Below are positions 24,685-34,397 of a DNA stretch of 64,000 bases, piece by piece. Location: NCBI GenBank assembly GCA_965216915.1, contig CBDCGS010000010.1, positions 558,001-622,000 of the forward strand, in the 5' to 3' direction. The DNA comes from CBDCGS01 sp965216915 (GTDB lineage: Bacteria > Pseudomonadota > Alphaproteobacteria > UBA828). A program made the position numbers and the translations under genes. Under the pieces are notes generated by a model, which saw only the letters and a list, made by a program, of their open reading frames with translations, did not search any database and was not told the DNA's origin. Numbering within the stretch: position 1 is the stretch's first letter; each line of letters begins with the position of its first letter.

Positions 24685-25562
24685 TGCAGGCTGCCGACAC
24701 GGTCGGCCCGGAAGGTTTGCGGCAGCACGCCCGGCACGATGTAGTCCAAGATCGTCACATATTCGAGGCGGTTCCAGATCACGAAGGGCTGCACGACGGC
24801 GCCGTCCTCGTTCACCGAGGCGACGATGCCGACCGGCAGCCCGGGCGGGAACATGCCACCCTCGCCGGAGGTTACGATGCGCTCGCCGGGGGTGACCTGG
24901 GCATCGACGGCGAGAAAGTCGAGGCGCGGGCGTGGGCTGTTGTCGCCGGCGAGCACAGCACGATCGCGGCTCGATTCGAGCACCACCGGCACCCGCGAGT
25001 TGAGGTCGGTGAGCAGCAGCACCCGCGCGGACCGGTTGCCCGCCTCGTGGATGCGCCCGACCACGCCCTCGTGGTTGGTGACGGCCTGGCCCTTGCGAAT
25101 GCCCTCATCCTCGCCGGCGTTGATCAGCACCATGTGAACGAAGGGGCCGCCGGAATCGGCGACGACGCGGGCGGTGACGAAGTTCGCCCGCGGATCGGGG
25201 ATCACCCTGAGAAGCTTGCGAAGCTCCGCGTTCTCGTAGGCGAGCTGCTCGGCCGCGGCCTGCCATTTGCGAAGCTTCGCGTTTTCCGCGCGCAACCGAT
25301 CGTTCTTGGCGTGGACGGTGAGAATCGCCTCGACCTCCTCCATCCCGTCGGCGACGGTCGCGGCGGGGTGCGAGAAGAAGTCGAGGATCGGCGCGGTGAT
25401 GTCCATCACCCCCGTGCGCAGCCCTTCGACGAGCCGTGGCTCGGCTTGGCTGATGATCATCAGCGCGATCGCCGCGCTTGCGAGCAGCGCGTAAGCCGAA
25501 CGCTGCGCGATGGCGCGCAACGGAAACGTCAGCGTGATTTGACGTCCACGAACTAGCCGCAC
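24681..25562 (-). CDS. mreC: Rod-shape-determining protein MreC
   Basis: A 293-residue bitopic protein: a short cytoplasmic N-terminus, one transmembrane helix (about 22-42, AYALLASAAIALMIIS), a coiled coil (about 75-115, HAKNDRLRAENAKLRKWQAA) and two periplasmic beta domains containing GRIHEAGNRSARVLLLTDLN and GERIVTSGEGGMFPPGLPVG. These segments are diagnostic of MreC, which activates PBP2. The GTG start has AGGGGAG about 8 bp upstream. It follows mreB with a 68-bp gap and overlaps mreD. Confidence 0.95.
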   Translation of the reverse strand: MRLVRGRQITLTFPLRAIAQRSAYALLASAAIALMIISQAEPRLVEGLRTGVMDITAPILDFFSHPAATVADGMEEVEAILTVHAKNDRLRAENAKLRKWQAAAEQLAYENAELRKLLRVIPDPRANFVTARVVADSGGPFVHMVLINAGEDEGIRKGQAVTNHEGVVGRIHEAGNRSARVLLLTDLNSRVPVVLESSRDRAVLAGDNSPRPRLDFLAVDAQVTPGERIVTSGEGGMFPPGLPVGIVASVNEDGAVVQPFVIWNRLEYVTILDYIVPGVLPQTFRADRVGSLQ

Positions 25563-25630
25563 GCGGCAGCTCTCCCCTCACACGGGCGACGCAGCCAGCG
25601 CATCACCCTCCAGACGACGATCACCGTTGT

Positions 25631-26671
25631 CTAGTACGCTTCGTGAAGGACGTGCTTGAGGGTCGTCATTTCCTCCAGGCATCGACCGGTGCCGAGCGCC
25701 ACGCATTGCAGCGGCTCGTCGGCGATCGAGACCGGCAAGCCGGTCGCGTGCCGAAGCACATAGTCGAGGTTGCCGAGGAGCGCGCCGCCGCCGGTGAGCA
25801 CGATGCCCTTGTCGACGATATCGGCGGCAAGCTCGGGCGCCGAGTTCTCGAGCGCGACCTTGACCGCATCGATGATCGCGCCGACGGGCTCGGCCAGGCT
25901 CTCGGCAATCTGGCGCTGCGTGATGATGATCTCCTTGGGCACGCCGTTCATCAGGTCCCGGCCCTTGATGTTGAGCGTCTCCCCCTCGCCGTCCTCGGGC
26001 GGACACGCCGAGCCGACATGTTTTTTGATGCGCTCGGCGCTGGCTTCGCCGAGCAGCAGGTTATGGGTGCGGCGTACATAGGCGATGATGCCTTCGTCCA
26101 TCTTGTCCCCGCCGACCCGCACCGAACGCGAGTAGACGATGCCGCCGAGCGAGAGCACCGCGACCTCCGTGGTGCCGCCGCCGACATCGACCACCATCGA
26201 GCCCGTGGGCTCCGTGACCGGCAGGTTGGCGCCGATCGCGGCTGCCATCGGCTCCTCGATGAGGAAGACGCGGCGCGCGCCCGCGCTCTCCGCCGATTCC
26301 TGGATCGCCCGCCGCTCCACCGCTGTCGAGCCCGAGGGCACGCACACGATCACCTGCGGGCTCGCGAAGCTCCGCCGGTTATGCACCTTGCGGATGAAAT
26401 GCTTGATCATTTCCTCCGCGACCTCGAAGTCGGCGATGACGCCGTCGCGGAGCGGTCGGATGGCTTCGATATTGCCCGGGGTGCGGCCGAGCATCAGTTT
26501 GGCCTCCTCGCCGACCGCGAGCACCTGTTTCTTGCCCTTCCAATTGGCGATCGCCACGACCGAGGGCTCGTTGAGCACGATCCCCTGGCCCTTCACATAG
26601 ACCAGCGTGTTCGCCGTGCCCAGATCGATCGCCATGTCCGCGGAAAGAAACCCGGTTAACTTCGAAAACAT
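25631..26671 (-). CDS. mreB: Actin-like cytoskeletal protein MreB
   Basis: A 346-residue actin homologue. Phosphate-binding and connect motifs are AIDLGTANTLVYVKG near the N-terminus, VVDVGGGTTEVAVLSLGG near residue 165 and GIVLTGGGALLGNLD near residue 290. The N-terminal membrane-binding stretch MFSKLTGFLS is present. MreB filaments position the elongation machinery, so the product works with the next four genes. It lies downstream of leuA, separated by a strong hairpin, and probably has its own promoter in the 86-bp gap. Confidence 0.97.
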   Translation of the reverse strand: MFSKLTGFLSADMAIDLGTANTLVYVKGQGIVLNEPSVVAIANWKGKKQVLAVGEEAKLMLGRTPGNIEAIRPLRDGVIADFEVAEEMIKHFIRKVHNRRSFASPQVIVCVPSGSTAVERRAIQESAESAGARRVFLIEEPMAAAIGANLPVTEPTGSMVVDVGGGTTEVAVLSLGGIVYSRSVRVGGDKMDEGIIAYVRRTHNLLLGEASAERIKKHVGSACPPEDGEGETLNIKGRDLMNGVPKEIIITQRQIAESLAEPVGAIIDAVKVALENSAPELAADIVDKGIVLTGGGALLGNLDYVLRHATGLPVSIADEPLQCVALGTGRCLEEMTTLKHVLHEAY

Positions 26672-26697
26672 CCACGTCCCCGCTCAAATCGAATGCG

Positions 26698-26731
26698 TCG
26701 GTCCGGCGTCCAACGCGGAACGCCGGACCGA
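26698..26731 (-). terminator. 12-bp perfect hairpin between leuA and mreB
   Basis: TCGGTCCGGCGT (26698-26709) pairs exactly with ACGCCGGACCGA (26720-26731) around a 10-base loop. It sits in the short gap after the leuA stop on the minus strand and would end or attenuate transcription from the amino acid operon into the mre genes. The bases after the stem on the minus strand (GCATTCGATTTG) hold only a short T-run, so Rho independence is uncertain. Confidence 0.65.
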
Positions 26732-26757
26732 ATATGTCGCGGCAATACCCTCAGCCC

Positions 26758-28311
26758 TCAGGCGGACAAGGCGGCAGGCGCCGTCTTTTCACGCTTGACC
26801 AAGAGCTTGTTGAGGGCGTGCACGTAGGCCCGCGCCGACGCCACGATCGTGTCGATGTGCGCGCTCTGCCCGTTCACCGTGCGGCCTCGCTCTTCGAGGC
26901 GCACCGTCACCTCGGCCTGTGCGTCGGTGCCCTCGGTCACCGCGTGCACCTGATAGAGCTGCAGCTTCACATCATGCGGGAAGATCGCCTCGATCGCATT
27001 GAACGTGGCGTCCACCGGCCCGTTGCCGGTGGCGCTGGCCTCGCGGCGTTCGCCGTCGACCTCGAGCACGAGCCGCGCCTCCTGCGGGCCCTCGGAGCCG
27101 CAAGAGACCGACAACGTGACGAATTTGATGCGCTCGTTGGCGCCGCCCGCCACCTCGTCGCCGACCAGCGCGATGAGGTCCTCGTCGAACACGTCTTTCT
27201 TCTTGTCGGCGAGATCCTTGAAGCGGGTGAAGGCCTCCTGAAGCGCGTTGTCGCCGAGATCCGCGTAGCCGAGCTGGCGCAGCTTCTCGCGGAACGCATG
27301 GCGGCCGGAATGCTTGCCCATGACGAGGGTCGACTGCACCAGGCCGACCGATTCGGGCGTCATGATCTCGTAGGTCTGCGCGTCCTTGAGCACACCGTCC
27401 TGGTGAATGCCGGCCTCGTGGGCGAAGGCGTTGGCGCCGACGATGGCCTTGTTCGGCTGCACCGCGAACCCGGTGATCGCCGAAACCAGGCGCGAGGCCT
27501 GCATGATCACCTCGGTCTGGATCCCGGTGTGGTACTGGAGCGCGTCATTGCGCGTGCGGATCGCCATCACGATCTCTTCCAGCGAGGCGTTGCCCGCGCG
27601 CTCGCCAAGGCCGTTAATCGTGCACTCGACCTGGCGCGCGCCTGCCTGCACGGCGGCCAGGGAGTTGGCGACGGCGAGCCCGAGATCGTTGTGGCAATGC
27701 ACGGAAATGATCGCCTTGTCGATGTTGGGCACACGGTCGAAGAGCATCGAGATGAGCGCCGCGAATTCCTCGGGGACGGCGTAGCCCACCGTGTCGGGAA
27801 TGTTGATCGTGCCGGCGCCGGCCTTGATCGCGGACTCGACGCAGCGGCAGAGGAAGTCGTGCTCGGTGCGCGAGCCGTCCTCGCAGGACCATTCGACATC
27901 GTCGGTGAACTGGCGCGCATGGCTCACGCTGTCGATCACGGCGCGATGCACATCCTCAGGCTCCATCTGCAGCTTGACCCGCATGTGGAGCGGGCTCGTG
28001 GAGATGAAGGTATGGATGCGCCGCCGCTCGGCCGGCTCGAGCGCCTCGGCCGCGCGCTCGATATCGCGCTTGCCCGCGCGGGCGAGGCCGCAGACGACGC
28101 TCCCCTTGATCACGCGCGCGACCTCGCGCACCGCTTCGAAATCGCCATTGGAGGCGATCGGGAAGCCGGCTTCGATCACGTCGACACCCATCTCCTCGAG
28201 GGTCTCGGCAATCCGCAGCTTTTCCTCGAGGTTCATCGACGCGCCCGGCGATTGCTCGCCGTCGCGCATGGTTGTGTCGAAAATTCGGACTCGGTTCTGT
28301 TCGTCGGTCAT
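26758..28311 (-). CDS. leuA: 2-isopropylmalate synthase
   Basis: A 517-residue enzyme that condenses acetyl-CoA with 2-oxoisovalerate, the first committed step of leucine synthesis. The catalytic barrel begins RVRIFDTTMRDGEQSPGASM (metal Asp and catalytic Arg) and carries the metal-binding HCHNDLGLAVANSLAA. The C-terminal 120 or so residues are the LeuA regulatory dimer domain for leucine feedback inhibition. The length is normal for the short-type bacterial LeuA. It is preceded on its strand by a 370-bp gap with a possible leader peptide, then ilvC. Confidence 0.97.
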   Translation of the reverse strand: MTDEQNRVRIFDTTMRDGEQSPGASMNLEEKLRIAETLEEMGVDVIEAGFPIASNGDFEAVREVARVIKGSVVCGLARAGKRDIERAAEALEPAERRRIHTFISTSPLHMRVKLQMEPEDVHRAVIDSVSHARQFTDDVEWSCEDGSRTEHDFLCRCVESAIKAGAGTINIPDTVGYAVPEEFAALISMLFDRVPNIDKAIISVHCHNDLGLAVANSLAAVQAGARQVECTINGLGERAGNASLEEIVMAIRTRNDALQYHTGIQTEVIMQASRLVSAITGFAVQPNKAIVGANAFAHEAGIHQDGVLKDAQTYEIMTPESVGLVQSTLVMGKHSGRHAFREKLRQLGYADLGDNALQEAFTRFKDLADKKKDVFDEDLIALVGDEVAGGANERIKFVTLSVSCGSEGPQEARLVLEVDGERREASATGNGPVDATFNAIEAIFPHDVKLQLYQVHAVTEGTDAQAEVTVRLEERGRTVNGQSAHIDTIVASARAYVHALNKLLVKREKTAPAALSA

Positions 28312-28358
28312 CTCAGGGACCCTTTCTGCTCCGTTGCAACGACATCTTCAAAGCGCTT

Positions 28359-28505
28359 CCCCTGAACGGCGACCGATCCATGCCAGTGCACCACTCAGGG
28401 GCCGCTAAGTCGAAGCTCGGAGAGAATGAGGACGCGCGAAACCGGCGCCGCCCGACGAGGCGCGGCGGCGGTGTCACCAATATTCGCGTCCAACAGAGCC
28501 ACCAT
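28359..28505 (-). promoter_or_regulatory. Possible leuA attenuation leader (short ORF plus hairpin)
   Basis: In the 370-bp gap between ilvC and leuA (28312-28681) a 36-codon minus-strand ORF runs from an ATG at 28505 to a TGA at 28395-28397. Its last codons read VSRVLILSELRLSGP, with Leu, Ile and Val making up six of ten residues in VLILSELRLS. The stop overlaps one arm of a stem, CCCCTGA with TCAGGGG (28395-28401 and 28359-28365), about 50 bp before the leuA ATG. This layout fits translation-coupled attenuation by branched-chain amino acids, but the peptide is not strongly Leu-rich and the rest of the gap shows nothing recognisable. Confidence 0.35.
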
Positions 28506-28681
28506 GGGGCTCGAGCCTCTTTGGCTCCTGTTAAAAACCGCTATCAGCCTACGTTTCGCACGGTTAACGGCACATTAAGGCACCGGCCGCCGCGCGGAAT
28601 CGACCAACGTTTACTTTTAAGCCGATCGGCAGGAGCGAGGCAATGACATTGTCGTGGATAACCGCGATTTTCCGCTTTTTC

Positions 28682-29701
28682 TCAGTTCTTTGAACGGTCT
28701 ACCAAGCGGCCTTCGGAAATCCACGGCATCATGGCGCGCAGCCGCTCGCCGACCTCCTCGATCGGATGCTCGGCCGCGCGCCGGCGCATCGCCTTGAAGG
28801 AGGATTGGCCGGCGCTGTTCTCGAGCATCCATTCGGTGGCAAATCGGCCCGCCTGAATGTCGGCAAGAATCTCTTTCATCCGCGCACGCGTGCCCTCGTC
28901 GATCACCTTCGGCCCACGCGAATAATCGCCATATTCCGCGGTGTTGGAGATCGAGTAGCGCATGTTGGCGATGCCGCCCTCATACATGAGATCGACGATC
29001 AGCTTGACCTCGTGGAGGCACTCGAAATAGGCCATCTCCGGCGCATAACCGGCCTCGACGAGGGTCTCCCACGCGTTGGTGATGAGCGAGGTCAGGCCGC
29101 CGCAAAGCACCACCTGCTCGCCGAAGAGGTCGGTCTCGACCTCCTCGCGGAAGCTGGTCTCGATCACGCCGGCGCGTCCGCCACCGATGGCGCAGGCGTA
29201 GGAGAGGCCGATCTCGCTGGCATTCTGGGTCGCGTCCTGGGCCACCGCGAGCAGGCAGGGCACGCCGCCGCCCCGTTGATATTCGGAGCGCACCGTGTGG
29301 CCCGGGCCTTTGGGTGCCACCATGAAGACGTCGAGGTCGGCGCGGGGCTCGATCAAGCGGAAATGAATGTTGAAGCCGTGGGCGAAGGCGAGCGCCGCGC
29401 CGTCCTTCAGATTGTCCGCGAGCACCTCCGCGTAGAGATCGCGCTGCAGTTCGTCCGGGGTGAGGACCATCACCACGTCGCCGAACTTCGCGGCATCGGC
29501 GAGGTCCATCACCTTGAGGCCGGCGGCCTCGGCTTTCTCGACACTCGATGAGCCGGGCCTGAGCCCGACGACGACATCGGCGACGCCGCTCTCCTTCATG
29601 TTGTTGGCATGGGCGAAGCCCTGGCTGCCATAGCCGAGCACGGCGACCTTCTTGGACTTGATCAGATTGAGGTCCGCGTCGCGATCGTAATAAACCCGCA
29701 T
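28682..29701 (-). CDS. ilvC: Ketol-acid reductoisomerase
   Basis: A 339-residue class I enzyme catalysing the Mg-dependent isomerisation and NADPH reduction of acetolactate in valine, leucine and isoleucine synthesis. The start at 29701 (MRVYYDRDADLNLIKSKKVA) is preferred over the ATG 9 bp upstream because GGAGGAG is then at normal distance and the length equals that of typical family members. The NADPH site is VLGYGSQGFAHANN, and the knotted C-terminal domain carries the metal ligands in ETDLFGEQVVLCGG and FECLHEVKLIVDLMYEGG. It follows ilvH by 57 bp. Confidence 0.97.
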   Translation of the reverse strand: MRVYYDRDADLNLIKSKKVAVLGYGSQGFAHANNMKESGVADVVVGLRPGSSSVEKAEAAGLKVMDLADAAKFGDVVMVLTPDELQRDLYAEVLADNLKDGAALAFAHGFNIHFRLIEPRADLDVFMVAPKGPGHTVRSEYQRGGGVPCLLAVAQDATQNASEIGLSYACAIGGGRAGVIETSFREEVETDLFGEQVVLCGGLTSLITNAWETLVEAGYAPEMAYFECLHEVKLIVDLMYEGGIANMRYSISNTAEYGDYSRGPKVIDEGTRARMKEILADIQAGRFATEWMLENSAGQSSFKAMRRRAAEHPIEEVGERLRAMMPWISEGRLVDRSKN

Positions 29702-29758
29702 GAGCGCCATCTCCTCCAGGTGGTTCTTGTCGTGCGCCCGACATCCGGGCCGTATCTC

Positions 29759-30265
29759 TCAGATCGCTCCTTTGCCGCGCGAGATCGCGACGACGCCGGT
29801 GCGTGAAATTTCGGTCAGTCCGAGCGGCTGCATGAGCCGGATGAACGCGTCGATCTTCTCGCCGCGCCCGGTCATCTCGAACACGAACGAGTCGATCTCG
29901 CTGTCCACGACATGGGCGCGGAAGATATCCGCGATGCGCAGCGCCTCGACCCGCTGCTCGCCGGTGCTCACAACCTTGATCAGCGCAAGCTCGCGCTCGA
30001 GATAGGGGCCGTAGGCGGTCAGATCGGAGACCTTGTGGACCGGGACCAGGCGGTCGAGCTGTGCCTTGATTTGCTCGATGATCATCGGCGAGCCGGTGGT
30101 CACGAGATTGATGCGTGAGAGGTTTTGGCTGCTGTCCACCGCGGCGACGGTGAGGCTCTCGATGTTGTAGCCGCGGCCGGAGAACAGGCCGATGACGCGC
30201 GCGAGCACGCCCGGCTCGTTCTCGACCAAGACCGATATGGTGTGTCGCTCGATCTCCCCGCTCAC
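29759..30265 (-). CDS. ilvH: Acetolactate synthase small (regulatory) subunit
   Basis: A 168-residue regulatory subunit starting at the GTG at 30265 (product SGEIERHTISVLVENEPGVL after the first Met). The N-terminal ACT domain contains GLFSGRGYNIESLTVA, the valine-sensing region, followed by NLSRINLVTTGSP and the C-terminal domain ERELALIKV. It binds the catalytic subunit encoded 31 bp upstream, activates it and confers feedback inhibition by valine. The longer upstream reading is unconserved and overlaps ilvB. Confidence 0.96.
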   Translation of the reverse strand: MSGEIERHTISVLVENEPGVLARVIGLFSGRGYNIESLTVAAVDSSQNLSRINLVTTGSPMIIEQIKAQLDRLVPVHKVSDLTAYGPYLERELALIKVVSTGEQRVEALRIADIFRAHVVDSEIDSFVFEMTGRGEKIDAFIRLMQPLGLTEISRTGVVAISRGKGAI

Positions 30266-30296
30266 GACGGCCTCCTCGCCCGCGAAAGTTCCGGCC

Positions 30297-32090
<1,794 letters not shown>

Positions 32091-32160
32091 GGCCCTCTCC
32101 CTTGGTGCCAACGCGCGAGACCCGCCGTTCGGCTGATCGGCGGGCCACGTCGAAAGTGCT

Positions 32161-33168
32161 TCACATCAAGTCATGCAAAGTAGTCTCTCGGCCTTGTGCG
32201 GTCAATAGAACGCGCTCAACCAAAGCAAGCGCTTGGTCCCTCAAGTCCTGGTCGTCGAGGGGGCAAATACGTGTCGCGCCGGCCATCTGATGGCGAAACC
32301 AGGTGCTCTGCCGCTTGGCGTAGCGCCGGGTCGCCTGCATGGCGCGGCGCGAGGCCTCCTCGCGGGTGATCGCGCCCGCCAGATATTGCGCGATCTCGCG
32401 CACGCCGAGCGCCTTCATCACCGGGAGCGCGGGGTCTAGCCCGCGCGCGAGCAAAGCCTCGACCTCCGCGATGCCGCCGCCTTCCGTGATGGCGGCCCAG
32501 CGGCGTTCGCAGGCTGCATAGAGCTCGGCGCGCGGCGGCTCGACGATAAGGGTTTCGACGGGGCCGCCATAGCGCTCGTGCGGCGCCTCCTGCCACGCCG
32601 CGAGCGAGCGGCCCGTCGCCTCGATCACCTCGTAGGCGCGCAGCACCCGCTGGGTGTTGGTGGGGGAGAGGCGCGCCGCCATCGCGGGATCGCGGGCGGC
32701 GAGCGCCGCGTGAAACCGCGCGGCGCCAAGGCGGGCGTGGAGCGCCCGCGCCGCGTCGCGCACGGCCTGCGGGATCGGCGGGACGGGTGCAAGGCCGTGG
32801 AGAAGCGCCTTGAAGTAAAGCCCGGTGCCGCCCACCAGAATCGGCAGCCTGCCGGCTGCGTGGGCGCGGGCGATCTCGGCGCGGGCGAGCGTGCACCAGC
32901 GCGCCGCCGAGCAGCGCTCGGCGCCGTCGAGAACGCCGTAGAGCGCGTGTGGCGCCAGCGCCATCTCGTCGTCGCGCGGGCGCGCGGTCAAGACGCGGAG
33001 ATCGCCGTAGACCTGCATGCTGTCCGCGCAAATCACGGTGCCGCTATGCGCCGCCGCGAGCGCCAGCGCGAGGCGCGACTTGCCGCTTGCGGTCGGGCCG
33101 CCGACCAGCAGCAGCGGGCCGGTGCCCGCCGGCTCAGGCGATGACGTGGGAGATGAGGCCGTCGGCAA
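32161..33168 (-). CDS. miaA: tRNA dimethylallyltransferase
   Basis: The enzyme adds a dimethylallyl group to A37 of tRNAs reading UNN codons. The P-loop LLLVGGPTASGKSRLALALA is at the N-terminus, followed by ICADSMQVYGDLRVLTARP and ILVGGTGLYFKALLHGLAP, all MiaA hallmarks; RRYAKRQSTWFRHQ near the C-terminus contacts tRNA. The start is uncertain: the frame stays open upstream. The TTG at 33168 gives 335 residues, within the family range, and overlaps the DUF1015 gene by 35 bp. It lies 70 bp before ilvB on the same strand. Confidence 0.93.
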   Translation of the reverse strand: MPTASSPTSSPEPAGTGPLLLVGGPTASGKSRLALALAAAHSGTVICADSMQVYGDLRVLTARPRDDEMALAPHALYGVLDGAERCSAARWCTLARAEIARAHAAGRLPILVGGTGLYFKALLHGLAPVPPIPQAVRDAARALHARLGAARFHAALAARDPAMAARLSPTNTQRVLRAYEVIEATGRSLAAWQEAPHERYGGPVETLIVEPPRAELYAACERRWAAITEGGGIAEVEALLARGLDPALPVMKALGVREIAQYLAGAITREEASRRAMQATRRYAKRQSTWFRHQMAGATRICPLDDQDLRDQALALVERVLLTAQGRETTLHDLM

Positions 33169-34369
33169 GCTTCGGTTCGAACCAGGTCGATTTGGGCGGC
33201 ATGATCTCGCCGGCGTCGGCGACGGCGATGAGATCCTCGACCGCGGGAGGAAAGAGCGTGAACGCGGCCGCCGCCTCGCCGCGATCGACCCGCGCCGTGA
33301 GCGCGCCCGGGCCATGCCCGCCGCCGACGAAATCGATGCGCGGGTCGCGCCTTGGATCGCCGATCCCGAGCAGCGGCGTCAACACATGCGCGGTGAGGTG
33401 CGACACGTCGAGGCGCGCGATGACCGGCCCGTCCGCGGCCGGCGGCCGGCGCAGGCGGAGCGTGAACCATCGACCCGCGACATAGACGCCGAACTGGCCG
33501 CGTACCGCCGGAATCACCGGCGTCTCGGCGGCCTCCCGCACGAACGCCTCGTCGAGCGCCGCGAGAAAGTCTTCGGCCGTGCGACCCGCGAGATCGCGCA
33601 CCACGCGGTGGTAGCCGAGGATATGCACTGCGTCTGCGGGGAAGGAGACCACCAAGAACCGGCGCGCATCGGGCCAATCCGGATGCTCCCCGGCGACGCG
33701 GGCGGCCGCGGCGGCGCGATGGTGCCCGTCGGCGATGTAGAGCGCGTCCTGCGCGTCGAGCGCCGCCGTGGCGGCGGCGATCTCGGCCCTCTCGTCGATG
33801 GCCCAGAGCCGATGCGTCACGTCGCCGAGCCGGGCATCGCAAAGCGCTGCCGCCGCGCAGGCGCGCTCGACCGCGGCATCGAGGGCGGCGTCCGGCCGGT
33901 GCAGGACGAACACCGGCCCCGTTTGGGCCCCAAGCGCCTCCATGTGGCGCACACGGTCGGTTTCCTTGGACGGGCGGGTCAGCTCGTGGCGGCGGATGCG
34001 GCCGGCCGCGTAGGCGCCGACGGAGGCCGCGCCGACGATCCCGGTCTGCCGACCCTCCGGCCCATCGGTGCGGTAGACGTAGAGCCGCGCCGTCTCATCG
34101 CGCACGAGGGTGCCACCGTCGATCATGGCGCGGAACGCCTTGGCGGCAGTGGTGTAGACCGTCGGATCGCCGGGTGCGGTGTCGTCGGGCAGGTCGAGGT
34201 CGGCTCGCGAGACGTGGAGAAAGCTCCAGCGCTTGCCGGCCGCGAGGCGGCGGGCGTCATCGCGCGACACCACGTCATAGGGCGGAGCGGCGATTTCCGG
34301 CGCGTGCGCCGCCGCGGCGCGGAGGCCGGCGAACGGCGCGACCAGAGGGGCGTCGGGCGAGACGGTCAT
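33134..34369 (-). CDS. DUF1015 family protein
   Basis: A 411-residue soluble protein starting MTVSPDAPLVAPFAGLRAA. Family landmarks are IAAPPYDVVSRDDARRL near the start, HELTRPSKETDR, LYIADGHHRAAAAARV in the centre, and GEIMPPKSTWFEPKLADGLI close to the end. The HxGHHR-like core suggests a phosphate- or nucleotide-related activity, but no reaction is established to my knowledge. DUF1015 genes often sit near cell envelope or serine metabolism genes. It lies 28 bp downstream of degP on the same strand and overlaps the start of miaA. Confidence 0.85.
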   Translation of the reverse strand: MTVSPDAPLVAPFAGLRAAAAHAPEIAAPPYDVVSRDDARRLAAGKRWSFLHVSRADLDLPDDTAPGDPTVYTTAAKAFRAMIDGGTLVRDETARLYVYRTDGPEGRQTGIVGAASVGAYAAGRIRRHELTRPSKETDRVRHMEALGAQTGPVFVLHRPDAALDAAVERACAAAALCDARLGDVTHRLWAIDERAEIAAATAALDAQDALYIADGHHRAAAAARVAGEHPDWPDARRFLVVSFPADAVHILGYHRVVRDLAGRTAEDFLAALDEAFVREAAETPVIPAVRGQFGVYVAGRWFTLRLRRPPAADGPVIARLDVSHLTAHVLTPLLGIGDPRRDPRIDFVGGGHGPGALTARVDRGEAAAAFTLFPPAVEDLIAVADAGEIMPPKSTWFEPKLADGLISHVIA

Positions 34370-34397
34370 GCCGGCGCGCCCTCCGAAGCCTCGGTGG

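Noticed and set aside
26734..28365. Long plus-strand open frame (over 500 codons) opposite leuA, and similar ones at 22298-23860, 46019-47506, 49992-51425 and (minus) 61742-63454
   Set aside because: These are antisense shadows caused by high GC and strong third-position bias. They overlap well-conserved genes completely and their translations are His/Arg/Asp-rich without any domain.
28491..28545. Stem around GAGCC...GGCTC upstream of the leuA leader as a terminator of ilvC
   Set aside because: The stem is only about 5 bp and lies on the wrong side of a leaderless stretch. It is too weak to call.
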